A stretch of 64,000 nt of DNA from Tetmemena sp. SeJ-2015. Lineage: Eukaryota > Ciliophora > Spirotrichea > Sporadotrichida > Oxytrichidae. Every line of letters begins with the position of its first letter. The stretch's first letter is position 1. The notes under the pieces are model-generated. The model was not told the origin of the DNA and searched no databases. It saw only the letters and a program-made list of their open reading frames with translations. Below, piece by piece: positions 23,761 to 35,379 of the stretch. Made by a program: the position numbers and the translations under genes. The stretch is from positions 1-64,000 of the forward strand of contig JAJKFJ010020759.1 in NCBI GenBank assembly GCA_027382625.1, written 5' to 3'.

Positions 23761-24825
23761 ACTTAAAATTTTTTAAGGAAAAATTTTGCCCCCCTTTGAA
23801 AAAAATAATTTAATTTGGTCGCTATTCCCAAAAAAGGCCCCCTTTATTAATTAAATTTTGGAGCATTAAAATTTCTGCATCTTTTTACTAATGAAAAAAA
23901 ATTTTATTTTTTTTAAAAAATGAAAAATTTTTTTTTTAAAAAAAGAGACTTTAAATTTTTAATTTTAAATCAGTTAAATTTTTCCTTTGACAAATTTAAG
24001 GATAATTATAGGTTGAATAGGATTGTGTAATCGCAGGTTGATGTTCTTTTAATAAACGGAAAAATATGAGGATTATTATAATTAATAATGAAAATAAGAA
24101 AAGGGGAAAAACGAGGCTTAGAAAAATTGACGCCAGAATTAATTTTTTGAATCTTTTTAGTCCTTATTAAGTGCTACTAAGCTTTTTAACAAAACGTGAT
24201 AGTGTAAAAGCTAAAGTCTAATGTTTTTCATTTTATTTTAGATTGAGCGAGGAAGGCAGAGAGAGATTTCTTAAAATAATAATTAAAAACGGTCATCTAA
24301 CATCAGAGTGCGAAGACATAATTTCTACCCCACTCATTTTGGTAAATTTATTTAAAACAAATTAAAAAGGTGTTGCATTTATAAAGAAAAGGCATAAAGG
24401 GTTGTGTAAAGGATCAATAAAAAAAATTTCTAATACCTTATAAAAAACCTTTTTGTTAAGCTTATTCTTTAAAAAAAATAGCACACAGTAAATTTTAAAC
24501 GTTTATTTTAAAAACCAATCTGCGATTCCAATCATTCATATATTTTAATTTTTTTTTAAAATTTTTAGAATATTTAAATTTAAAAAATCTGATTTTTCCC
24601 TTTATTTCTCATTTAATTTTTTTGAATACCAAACCTAAATTTTATTTTTTAAGTTAAAATTAAATTGATCTATAACTTCTCTTATAAATATATAAATTAA
24701 TTTATTGGGTTTTTTTTTTAAAAAATATTCCTTAAAACAAAAAAATTGAACTTTTTTTAAATTATTATTTTATTTCTTGTTTTACTTAATATTTAATTTT
24801 TAAAAAGAAAATTTTAAAAAATTGG
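23761..24825. other. Very AT-rich, homopolymer-rich stretch
   Basis: Long A and T runs around 23,880-23,960 and 24,540-24,800 dominate. No credible gene was found. It separates Hint-like genes A and B and is probably eliminated DNA. Confidence 0.4.
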
Positions 24826-27800
24826 ATGAAAAAGGAGTATTGTGTGAAGTTTAAATTGAAACAGAGATGATTTAAAATATTTTAGCTTAAAAAAATAAAA
24901 ATATTTTAAATTAATAATAAAAATATAAGATGAGAAATCATAGAAAAAATGTCTCATTCCCACAAGTCAAATTCATTATTTTATTATGATTCAAACTAAT
25001 ACGTTTAGAAAGGAATTTGTTGAAATAAAGGAGGTAATTGCACTAAATAAAGATAGATAAAAGAAAGGTGGGTTATGAAAAGGAAAGTAAAAATAAAGAA
25101 AAGAATTCATTTTATTTAAGCTTAGAGAGTAAAAACAAAACCAGAAATTGCAATAATTAATTTTTTTATTCAATGAAAACTTATCTTAATTTTAACTCCT
25201 AAATGTAAATAAGAGATTCCGATAATAGACATTTCTAGTAAATTGTTTCACCCTAATAATTGCAGATTAATATTTGATTTAATTTTTAATTGCAGCATTT
25301 GCTTTTTAGAGTGGACTAGTCATGAGCCATTTCTCATAGAATGAATGTTGGCTTAGTTGTTTCAACTAAGTTAAATAAATTCATCACTAAAAAATTTCAT
25401 AAGATTCAATTGGTTGCATTAAAAACCCCATAATATGATAAGAAAGTGAAAATAAGTTGTGTATAATTAATTTCTTTATTAATAGTTATAATCATGCGAG
25501 TCAAACGCGAAATTACTCAAAAATAACTACATGATCCATCCTATCTCAGTTTCATTTTGACTCTAAGGTATGGATGTAGTCACCCTTATCAGTAGTAATA
25601 GCCAGTTCTCAACATCAACTCCATCGCAAAAATGTTGAGAGTGCCAGCGCGCACTATACTCTCGCATTTGAAAGTTGTTGATGAGAAAGTTAGGAGTTGC
25701 AGCTGTTCCTCATCGCACTTCTAAGTTTCAAGATGTGCACATCAATTATTTGATTGATCCTCAAACTCTTCGCCACTAAGCGCACTTCAGTTTGGAGTAG
25801 CGCACGAAGATCTTCCATAGATAGTTTCCTTATCTCAAGATCTCTCCGTAGACTGTAGCAAGCATCTATCGTTGAAATGGCATAACGTACAAAACTGTGA
25901 ATCGAGTGAAGCGCGTTATAGACTTCACTAAGCCATTTTATTATAATAATCTGAAATATATTTACACTGCTCAGGTGTGAGAGGGATAGCGTGAAGTTTG
26001 TATGTGCTGACGAAGCTGTGTTCACACACAACATCTTCATGAAGAAGAGTTGGTACAAGAAGCACAGTCATGCAGCTGGATAGCGAAGCCAGACGCTACG
26101 GAGCAGCGACTTGCTCTCGGTCCGAAGCTACTGGATTTTTTTTATCCTTTTAGGGTTTTTTTGGATGGTATGCAGAAGCAAGCCGGGGGCTTCTGCTCAG
26201 AGTGTGAGGTGGCGGGGGTGCCACGTGTTTAATATCCCTATTCGGCTGGTAGGTTTCTATGCGCCAGATAAGTGCTTCATAGCAATATCATTGACGTCAC
26301 GACTTATCTAATTTATGCAGTGGGGGGCCCTTAATTCCCTTAATTATTATTATAAAAAAATTAATTATATACAACTTATTTTTACTTTCTTATCATTTTA
26401 TTGGGTTTTAGGGTTTTGATTGTCGTAATAACAAGATAATTTTTACAAATAAAGGATTAATCCGAATAAATCTACACGAGTTTGATCACCCATACTTTCT
26501 AAATGCCTTCAGAATTGAAAGCTGCTTTTTCTCCCAATACAGTAGAGTAAGCACTTAGACAATAATTATTTTTTATTTTAACTATATAATTTCATTCATA
26601 TTAACTTCCTAAAATTAAATTAGCGATTCTTTAAATTTATGATAAATTATTTGCAAAAATAATGGGAGGACATAAATTCACAACCAGTTTTAAGATATAG
26701 ACAAGAACTTGAGCTCAGAGCAAGGTTCAATGATCTAAATGACTATGCACTATAACTAAATAAAAAGAAGAGTCATCAGTTTGCTTAAGCAGCAATTGAT
26801 AAAATATAGAGTGGCAATTTTACCGAGGAAGACATTATCAAATAATTGAATTTAAACTTTAGCAGTCGTAAAAAAGAAGAAAGCCTCGAATATCAAACTC
26901 AATACGAAGATGAAGTCCTTAATATTTATATAGAATAAAGAGATTAAGACTTTTTAAGAAGGCTATTAATTACTAAACAGCATTGTACCTTAATAGATTT
27001 TATAAAATAGAGTATTTTATAAATAGAAATTAATATAAAAGTACCAAAATAGATATAATATTTTACTCTTAGAAAAACTTATATCATTCGAATTTTTCTT
27101 CTCTTAGTTTTCGAGACTTAAATCAGTAGTTCTTCTTTATATATTGCATAAAGTATTTTCAAAGTTTTAAATAAAATAGCTGAATCAAATTCAACCCATG
27201 TACTACTTGCATTATTATTTATGTTACTTAGAAAGATTAGATCTGATGAATTAAAGGTAGGTGATTAATTGGTTGTCTTTTCTAATGATGGCTCAATTAG
27301 AATGGACAGGATTTAAATTAAGATTTTAGTTTAGCTTTTTCAAATATTGCTTATTAAAAAAAATTAGGAATGAAAATTAATAAAAGTTGAATAAAAAGTG
27401 AGGGTTAGTGGAGCATAATGTTTTGACAAATGTCAAGAGTTTTTTTAGGAGAATTCAAAAAGTTAACATAATGCGATATAGGTCAGAATCTTTTGAAGAG
27501 TGAGTTTAAGAACTATAAAATGAAGTTTTTATTAGGTGGTGAGAGAGGACTTGATGATCAGGTAGAAACAGTAGTGGATTTGATTAAATTAATTCCTAGT
27601 TTGAAACAATTAATAATTATTTAAAATTAATAAATTAACGATTCATCTGATATCATATCGAGGTACTCTCAATTAAGAATCATACCTAAAAGTATATCAT
27701 AAAGCGAATTGCATTCAGCAATCTTATCCACTAAATTCATTGGTCGTAAGAGGGCTCCCAAATTTTATCAGACTTAGGACAAGTATCAGCACAAAAATAT

Positions 27801-28501
27801 AAGTTTAAATTATAGGAAAAGATGGGCCACAGCCTTCCATTACAATTAACAATTAAATCTCTTAGCAAAATAATTCGTTAGAAGGTGGATAGTTATAGTT
27901 AAATCAGGGTTATTTTGTATTAATCTCTTTTTTTGCCAACCTTCTCTTTTCCATTAAATTAGACACTATAATTAAACTTGTGTGTAATTTATAATTGGAA
28001 GTGAGACCCACATAAAATATTTCAAATTATAGTAATTTCTATATTGATCTTATGTTTAGAAAGTTTAATAAAAAAATACATTTGATAAGTAAAAATTCTC
28101 TAAAAAACAATGAAATAATTTGATTTTAGTTTCTTATCAAAAAAATTAATTTATTATCAAATCAACTCTCAGAAATACAGATTTCCCAATCCACATACCA
28201 TTAGAAGTATAAGAACTATTTTATCAAACTTATTTAGATTTCACTTTTTGAATAAATTTCTTTCTTAAATATATCCATGTTCGAGAATAAATTAATTATT
28301 AGAGGATTATCTAAATCTCGACTACTAAAGTTCCTTTTGATGATCTTTTTGGAGTAAAAGGTAAAAATGAATTTATCCTCGTGAATCAAGTTTTATGGAC
28401 TCATCAAAGCTTTTGCGAAAAAATGCCGGCGACTAATAATTTCAACGATGGATCTGAAATCACTGCCCTCGATATTTCCTACTTTACTTGACTCATCAAT
28501 C
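24826..28501 (+). CDS. Hint-like family member B, interrupted by a TBE derivative
   Basis: The likely start is ATG 24,826 (MKKEYCVKFK), matched by copy D at 35,380. A conserved segment at 25,285-25,420 is split by a 998-bp element and resumes at 26,422-26,570 (VEQALRQ). The helical segment is RYRQELELRARF at 26,690. LLITKQHCTLIDF (about 26,990), STHVLLALLFMLLRKIR then SDELKVGDQLVV (27,200-27,290), and KVPFDDLFGVKGKNEFILVN (28,325-28,385) follow, with TGA 28,499-28,501. The Thr-x-His-like motif, GD and terminal VN-x-x-x-x-S pattern of the family are intact. The beta-rich segment found in A is not seen here. After precise excision of the transposon the gene could be functional. Frame at the very N-terminus is broken by an early TGA. 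Confidence 0.55.
25421..26418. mobile_element. Internally deleted TBE (Tc1/mariner-type) element with ATT target duplication
   Basis: Left end AAAAACCCCATAATATGATA; the right end is its inverted counterpart, finishing GGGTTTTAGGGTTTTG, so the tips carry C4A4-type telomere-like repeats. ATT lies directly outside both ends (25,418-25,420 and 26,419-26,421). The first 600 bp match the transposase 5' region of the 59.7-63.7 kb element inside out (over 90% by eye). The DDE catalytic part and both accessory ORFs are missing, so it is non-autonomous. The paralogous position in gene D has the uninterrupted site, GGATGCATTGCTGTAATAAC. Confidence 0.88.
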
Positions 28502-28690
28502 TATCTTTATCTAATTTGATTAGTTTGAATACTGCTTTTATAAGTTAACTTTAAATTTCGCTTTTCAAGTTTTCAAAATATACTAGGGTGTGGTCTCAGA
28601 ATGTAAGAATATGAAGTGAGTATAGTATTTTGTCGGGTATTTAAATTATAAAAGGATAGATTTGCTGACTGATGATTAATAATATAAGAT

Positions 28691-28930
28691 ATGCTGTTCG
28701 GTATCTGCTCAGGAAACTATTCTTATGATGGAGTCTAGCGAGTTATAACTCGATTTCTGATCTAACTATGCATGAGTGTTTTAGTTTTGACTTCAAGAGC
28801 TTTTGGGCATTTTGACATCAGTTCTTCTGCTTATTTACTTTGCGACCAAAAGGGACCATAGAGCTATTCTTTATAATTATCAAATTAATCGGTGGGATGC
28901 TCTCATTTATTTAATTTCAATAAATAATGA
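28691..28930 (+). CDS. Small conserved ORF downstream of gene B (copy R1)
   Basis: A 79-codon frame under the ciliate code begins MLFGICSGNYSYDGVQRV and ends at TGA 28,928-28,930. A paralogue at 40,453 keeps the frame open. Differences include silent changes such as TAT/TAC, GAT/GAC, CCA/CCG and TAA/TAG (Gln). Several Cys and hydrophobic residues are present. Flanking non-coding sequence is also highly similar, so the duplication is recent and selection is not proven. Function unknown. Confidence 0.4.
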
Positions 28931-29091
28931 AGAATCCATGTACGCATTTCTTTAATTTCTTCTTTATTATATGTCCATTCTAAAACTACTCGTAGTATTA
29001 TAAATAAAAATTCTATCTTTTTAAATGAAAACGTAGCTATGAAGATTTTGTAACTGGAAATTTGTTATCTCTATAGGGAAATGGACCGATT

Positions 29092-29850
29092 CAAAACCCC
29101 ATAATATGATAAGAAAGTGAAAATAAGTTGTGTATAATTAATTTCTTTATTAATACTTATAATCATGCTAAATTTTTAACCCTAAACAGGCAAATCTAAA
29201 GTCTTCTCGGAAGGTGGCCTTGACGTCTGTCTCATATTCTCTGAATTTTATACCTGATTCCTCTATCTCAAATAACTGAGTGTTAGGTATCATAAGTTGC
29301 TTGATTATAGCTGAGAATTAATTAGATAATAAAATTAATTAATATAGTAAATTATAATGGATTTAATGGCAGCTTAAGTGTGTCGGATTTGAATACTAAA
29401 TAGACCATTCGATTCGCATGAAATACTAATAATTTATATAGTCTTAAATTTTTGCGGGAGCGTTCAGTCGAGAATTATAAGCAGTACAAGTTTCACAAAA
29501 ATTAAGCATTAAATTGACCTTAAACTGTAGAAATCATATCTCGATGTTGAGAGGGGCTATGAAGATGATTTTTTAAAGCAGAAACTCATTTTATTTTCTG
29601 ATAAGCTATCTAACAATATGTAGATAAAAGGATGTTTGAGCGATTTCAACAGCCACCAAGTTACAAGTCTTCTTTCTTTCACCAAACTCCGATTTAAATT
29701 AAAATCTTGAGTATATTACTTTCTAACTTTTTCTAAGGTTGTAATGCCTTGTCTATCTGACAATGTCTTGAATTATCTTGCATCATCTTCACTTTCTCAA
29801 GCATTATTACTCTTGTTTCAGATCGCATTAAAGTTTGATTGCAACTATAT
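29092..29850. mobile_element. TBE end fragment, split by an inserted coding segment
   Basis: CAAAACCCCATAATATGATA begins at 29,092 after ATT (29,089-29,091). The following 220 bp match the left end of the element at 59,727-59,950. The match resumes at about 29,735-29,850 (GCATCATCTTCACTTTC). The intervening 29,315-29,725 is foreign to the element and holds family H copy 2. No right end is present, so this is a truncated relic. Confidence 0.75.
29370..29710 (+). CDS. Family H, copy 2, nested in a TBE relic
   Basis: The open frame reads FCGSVQSRIISSTSF, then LKLQKSYLDVERGYEDDFLK and MQIKGCLSDFNSHQVTSLLS, and stops at TGA 29,708-29,710. It is on the plus strand whereas the other three copies are on the minus strand. 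It is the longest uninterrupted copy of the family. No upstream ATG in the same frame is certain, so the N-terminus is undefined. No domain recognised. Confidence 0.45.
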
Positions 29851-29880
29851 TGAAAACCCTGGGGCAATAAACTAAACAAA

Positions 29881-30117
29881 ATGAAGAATCTTGACGTCTT
29901 GGAGAATACTCAATCTGGGATTATAGGCTATAATTTCTCTCAATATTCGCACTCCTATGATTAGAATAGGAAAGTAGGCATCGGCGACTTTACCTCTTTA
30001 AACATTTAGTGGTATTAAGGAGTAATTCCAGTATCATCTAAAAAAACGCTCAGAACTAACGTTACCTAAAGTTAATTTCACTTAAGCTTAGACAAAAAAG
30101 ATATCTTCAATCAATGA
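29881..30117 (+). CDS. Gene X, copy 2
   Basis: ATG 29,881 opens MKNLDVLENTQSGIIGYNFS. The first 45 codons match gene X copy 1. The frame continues to TGA 30,115-30,117. A 72-nt insertion at 29,996-30,067, absent from copy 1 and bounded by TTACCT direct repeats, looks like an IES. Nucleotide similarity to copy 1 runs on to about 30,294, where the palindrome begins. It marks the left side of duplicated unit 2. Function unknown. Confidence 0.45.
29996..30067 (+). other. IES-like insertion, 6-bp pointer TTACCT
   Basis: TTACCT at 29,990-29,995 and at 30,062-30,067 bounds 66 nt not present in the otherwise similar copy at 20,250. Direct repeat plus paralogue-defined absence fits an IES. Confidence 0.5.
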
Positions 30118-30419
30118 TTAATTTTTTAGATTAATAAAATTAAAATCATAGAATTAAAATGAATTTGCAAACCTGCTAAATCAGAGCTATCTTAAAATCA
30201 TAAATCTTCTCGACTTTGAGATAATTATAATAAAATTACTTTCTTCTTAATAATGTTTTTTTCTCTCAGATTCTTAGTACACTATAAAGGACTGATATTA
30301 CTAATTTAAGCTTGATTTAGCGAATTTTTTTTTTAAATTTATGATTTCTGCTTATAGTTAAAGTTTCTGCATTAGGATTCCCTTTGTAGGCCTTGAGTTT
30401 CCTGGCAGTTGGAAAAAAT

Positions 30420-30773
30420 GCGCGTTTGGAGCGATCTAGGGCTCAATCGATAGAGAATTAAAAAATAATAGGACTTTATCCTGTGCGATGACCCTCTATC
30501 TGCTCTCTCGATGGAGTTAACTGCGCTTTAATGTGGCAGGTGCCAATTATTCATAAATGTAACCTCCTAATAAAATTGCCCTCACAAATTGAGGATTCAG
30601 CCAAAGTGCACAGGATCATTGTTTCTCCCCTTGAGATGAGCATTCCATTGATACCCATATTGTTAGGTTTTAGATATATAAATGGTCAAGGTATTATGAA
30701 ATATGCAAATGGTGATAAATATGAAGGTGAATGGAAAGATTATTTTTTGATAAATAGACTTTGGTATATATAA
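30420..30773 (+). pseudogene. MORN-repeat gene fragment in left palindrome arm
   Basis: The end of the frame reads GQGIMKYANGDKYEGEWKD, a clear MORN repeat (G-x-G-x-x-x-Y-x-x-G-x-x-Y-x-G-x-W). MORN repeats mediate membrane or cytoskeletal contacts in many ciliate proteins. Only one repeat is present. A second frame from the ATG near 30,418 (MRVWSDLGLNRQRIKKQ) is also open for over 60 codons in the ciliate code. It may be one or two coding segments of a gene whose rest lies elsewhere. Confidence 0.45.
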
Positions 30774-31247
30774 AAACTAAAAACCTAAAATTATTTGAAC
30801 TATAATAAGGAAAAAATAGTTTTTTTAGAGATGGAGCTCATAATATCTGAGAAACAGAATGGTTTTTAGAAATTAATTAAAAGTTAGAATGTTTTAAATC
30901 ACTTTTTTGAAATTAATTAGGTTAACTCTCAATTAATTAAAAAACTTTTACTCGCGGGGGGTTTGAACGACCGTCCTCCAATCATTAATCAGACTCAATA
31001 GTAGAAATACCATTGAGCGGGGCGAAGTCTGATTAATGATTGGAGGACGGTCGTTCAAACCCCCCGCGAGTAAAAGTTTTTTAATTAATTGAGAGTTAAC
31101 CTAATTAATTTCAAAAAAGTGATTTAAAACATTCTAACTTTTAATTAATTTCTAAAAACCATTCTGTTTCTCAGATATTATGAGCTCCATCTCTAAAAAA
31201 ACTATTTTTTCCTTATTATAGTTCAAATAATTTTAGGTTTTTAGTTT

Positions 31248-31602
31248 TTATATATACCAAAGTCTATTTATCAAAAAATAATCTTTCCATTCACCTTCAT
31301 ATTTATCACCATTTGCATATTTCATAATACCTTGACCATTTATATATCTAAAACCTAACAATATGGGTATCAATGGAATGCTCATCTCAAGGGGAGAAAC
31401 AATGATCCTGTGCACTTTGGCTGAATCCTCAATTTGTGAGGGCAATTTTATTAGGAGGTTACATTTATGAATAATTGGCACCTGCCACATTAAAGCGCAG
31501 TTAACTCCATCGAGAGAGCAGATAGAGGGTCATCGCACAGGATAAAGTCCTATTATTTTTTAATTCTCTATCGATTGAGCCCTAGATCGCTCCAAACGCG
31601 CA
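31248..31602 (-). pseudogene. MORN-repeat gene fragment in right palindrome arm
   Basis: An identical mirror copy of the left-arm fragment, reading on the minus strand and containing the same YEGEWKD repeat end. It has no added information except orientation. Confidence 0.45.
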
Positions 31603-32073
31603 TTTTTTCCCAACTGCCAGGAAACTCAAGGCCTACAAAGGGAATCCTAATGCAGAAACTTTAACTATAAGCAGAAATCATAAATTTAAAAAAAAAATTC
31701 GCTAAATCAAGCTTAAATTAGTAATATTATTCTTTTAATTTAAGTAAAAATTAAAGTATTGCTCAGTTAAATACTTAAATTCAACATTATTTTAGAGAAA
31801 AGAGAATTGCTTTGAGATTAACCCTGATTTACTTTATCATTTAAATTTATTAAGGTGTTAAGTTTTTTAATTATTATTTAAAAGAATTATAAAAAGCTGG
31901 GGATTTTATATTTCTTAAAATTTTATATAAGAAAATTATAAAGTATGGTTGATTTAGAAATAAATACGTTATTTTATCAGTATATAAAAAATTTAAATTA
32001 TAATCTATTACACGAGATGAAGAAGATGATCAGTTTATATTGTATAGACAGAAAAATAATTAAAAAATTATTG

Positions 32074-33872
32074 ATGAAAAAGAAGGATTAATCTTTTGGT
32101 CAAATAAATCGTCCATTTCTATTTCTTGTAGCTATTAATAAATTAATTGTAATTTATTTATGAAGCTTTTGCTTGTTTGAATGGACTTGCAATGAGCCAT
32201 TTTTCAAAGAATTAGAGTTTCCTAAGTTGCGTGAACATAGGTTACCTTCCTAAAAATGTGCAGCTTTCAGAGTAATCGACTGGTTGTGTTTTAGAAATAA
32301 TAAGATATCCCCTGCCCAATGAAACACAATAATTTTTAAACAAAGCCAATCTAATCACACATACTTTCAAGATGCCTTCAACTTTAGAAAATACTTTAAC
32401 TCCTAATCAAGTGGAATAAGAGCTCAGACAATAATTATAATTCCATTACAACTGTAATATAAAATAAATATTCTTACCAAAGAAGATAAATTTTACTTAA
32501 TTACTGCTTATTCAATTATTTTTGTCTCAAAGGTATAAACTATAAACTAACATAAAAAAATATAGAGTTGAATTTCAGTTGTTATTTAAAGGAAGGTAGT
32601 TCAATCGCGATTTATTAAGTCTATTTAAAATTTAATTTTTAATTAATAGAAAATTAAATTATATTATATTATAAAATAATGGTTGGTGGCTTGTTAAAAC
32701 CCCTCTTTGAGATATAGGGAAGAATTAGAATTGAGGGCAAAGTTCCACTAAGAATAAGATTTGAAAAAACAAATACAAAAAAAGAAGATGTAGAATAATC
32801 TTCTCTCTACAATGGATCAAATAAAAAATGGAACCTTTATCACCAAGGGTGGAGATATCACTCAATCTAATTTTACATTCAACAATAGCAAGTAGCCTGA
32901 TTCTCTCTAGCAAAATAAGACCCTTTACTATGATGATCTAATTCGTATCAGAATAGGAGGAATAGATTTAGAATAACTACGAGTTTTAGTTGTTACAAAG
33001 TAGCATTGCACTTTTATAGCCATTATATATATATATCTCATAAAAAAGGATTAAATAATTTTCTATTCATCAATAAGTAATTAATTATATGGCTTATCTT
33101 TTTTTAAGTATCATAATATAAAAGTGTTTAATTTAATATTTTAAATTTATTCATTTGTAAATAATTTATGTAAGAAATAGCTGAGTAAAATACAACCCAT
33201 GTACTACTTGTTTTATATTTTATGTTACTTAGGAAGATTAGATCAGAAGATTTAAAGATAGGTGATTAGTTGGTTGCTTTTAAATATTTCGGAAAAATAG
33301 AATTGCAAAGGATTTAATTTATAATTCATAGAGATAAATTGCACACTAATCTTATTAAGCTTAGAACTTAAAATAATAAATTTATATAATATTAAAGGCA
33401 TTAAATTAATAAAACAAATCATAATAGCGTCGTTTTATATAATATAATCTCATTCATTTAACTTATTTATTTTCACTTAAAAAATTATTTTTATAGAAAA
33501 AGATTAAATTTTACTTTATCCAATGATGATTTATTTTTCATTTAAGATTCTTCGATTAAATGACTCTTTATTTTCATTAGTTTTGTTTGATAATAAAGAG
33601 ATGAATATATTTTTTTAAAAAGAATAAGGATTTTAATGTTTTTAATTCAAATAATTAATAATCTTGGAAATAATTTTAATTTAAAGATTACAGAAATCTC
33701 TACTATGAAAGTTCCTTTTGAGGATCTTTTAGGAGTAAAAGGCAAATATGAATTTATCATCGTGAATCAAATTCTCTCCAGTCATCAAAGCTTTTGTGAG
33801 AAAATGCCCACAATAAATTAATTTGAAGATGGATCTGATATCGCTACTCTTGATATCTCCTATTTTAATTGA
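32074..33872 (+). CDS. Hint-like family member C
   Basis: This gene is closest to member A. ATG 32,074 (MKKKDQSFGQINRPFLFLVA) gives a probable signal peptide. NIGYLPKNVQLSEQSTGC (about 32,230-32,285) and a helical segment at 32,680-32,900 follow. LVVTKQHCTFIAI (about 32,990), THVLLVLYFMLLRKIR then SEDLKIGDQLVAF (33,195-33,290), and KVPFEDLLGVKGKYEFIIVN (33,708-33,767) lead to TGA 33,870-33,872. All recognisable Hint-like motifs are preserved. The beta-rich segment seen in A at 21.9 kb is not found. Coding segments are separated by AT-rich inserts of 50-300 nt. Confidence 0.55.
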
Positions 33873-33962
33873 AAAAAAGTTATGTTAATTAACGAGAATA
33901 GTTTGTATGCAAAACAGTATAAGATAATTTTACATATTTCAAAATTTTCAAAATTTTAGAAT

Positions 33963-34571
33963 TCAAATATGAATAGTTGATCGCGAATGTGAAAAGTTCT
34001 AAATGTAGCGAAGTAAAGTAAAGTAAAATTTAAGGAATATAATTAATAATCAATTTCCTAAAACAGCACTTATCTTACTGAATTAAGACACTAACTATTA
34101 TCCTATGTAAGTTCTGGCTGTTTATATATTTTCTGGGATATTTAGCATGATGTGGGCAACCACTTACAGGAATAATTAAGAAAATTAATGACACACTCTA
34201 AATCACCACGCTCTTAATAATCATTGAGGCAGATGATCTCCGTTTTTCCTCATTCTCGAAAAGTATATTATCAAATTGGAGGAATAAAAATAGATGGTGA
34301 TAAATGCAGGCACTTTAATAATGAGGAAGAATTACAGCCAATCAAATAAATGCTTTGCTAAGAAAAGGAAGATATTAAATGAAAAAAATGTCATGCACGA
34401 ATAGAAGGAATATATCAGATGCAGCTTGTAAATATCGTCAGGATATCTAAAAGATGTATTTATTCGCGTTTTATGTATTGTTCGAATTCCGACCTGTACC
34501 TAAAAAGAAAGCTTTTTCCCACAGTTGTATTATAAAATTCTCATATTCGCGATAAACTATTCATATTTGAC
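33963..34571. mobile_element. 0.6-kb inverted-repeat element M1 (MITE-like)
   Basis: The left end CAAATATGAATAGTTGATCG is mirrored at 34,543-34,571 (CGATAAACTATTCATATTTG). The ends resemble those of the larger element at 38,040-40,337. No coding frame was recognised inside, so it is probably a non-autonomous relative. Confidence 0.6.
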
Positions 34572-34918
34572 TTATAATCTAGCAATTAATTTATAAAAGA
34601 AAAAGATGGTAAATAATTATTTAAAATGATAAATATACTATGTGCACGCAAATGTTGTAGTCTCGCTTGATAGAGCGAAAATGAAGGATCTTGAGTCGCT
34701 AATTCCTGCAAGTAAGTACTATTACTTATATTTGAATAATTTCGCGTTTGACTAGCGTAATTATCAAGTATTTAATTTATAAAATACCTTATTAAAATTT
34801 TCTTATCATATTTTTGGTTTTCACTTAAGTATTACAAGCGACGATCAAATATTTTTCAAAGATTAAAATAATGTGCGATACCTAAGAAATGAATTTTATG
34901 TGAGTATACAAACGACGA

Positions 34919-34941
34919 AAATATATATATATATATATATT
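34919..34941. repeat. (AT)n microsatellite
   Basis: About eleven uninterrupted AT units in an AT-rich intergenic region. No gene nearby; 34,572-35,379 otherwise shows nothing. Confidence 0.9.
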
Positions 34942-35379
34942 TATTTTGAAAAAAAAAGAGTATGCAAATTTCTTTAGTCTTAAATAATTTAAGCATAAAA
35001 GAGTTTTAAATTATGAATCAGATTGCTTTTCCAATAAATATTTTATTTAAAAATTGTTCTTAACATATATTTCAAAATTTCAAAAATATTTAAATTAAAT
35101 ATCTGAAGACAAAATTATTTTTTGTCAAAATTAAATATCATTCAATGAATATTAAACTCAATGTCTAAATTTACAATATCAGTTAAAATTGTAACAATTA
35201 TATTATTAGACTTATGAATTAATTTATTAGTTTTAACTTACTTACCTTTTAAGTTTAATTAAAAATTAATACAATTTTTGCTTTTACATTCTTAATAAAT
35301 TATTTTATACAGTATATTTACTTATTGTTATGTTAAATAAGCTTATTTTGTGACAGAAAATTTAATAATTAGTAATTTG

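Larger units (their letters stand above)
30295..31727. repeat. 1.43-kb near-perfect palindrome (two 0.70-kb arms, 30-nt loop)
   Basis: Left arm 30,295-30,995 and right arm 31,026-31,727 are reverse complements with a single 1-bp length difference seen (GG versus CCC near 30,412/31,613). The loop is 30,996-31,025. Identical 80-codon frames lie at 30,531-30,773 (+) and 31,248-31,490 (-). Such long arms with almost no divergence imply either a very recent inverted duplication, gene-conversion maintenance, or an assembly or amplification artefact. Confidence 0.95.

Noticed and set aside
25421..25440. C4A4 sequence taken as a developmental telomere-addition site or true telomere
   Set aside because: It recurs only at transposon tips with inverted partners and ATT duplications, so it belongs to TBE ends.
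30945..31076. tRNA-like text at the palindrome centre (GTTCAAACCCCCC)
   Set aside because: No cloverleaf with proper D and anticodon arms can be drawn; the apparent stems are the palindrome itself.
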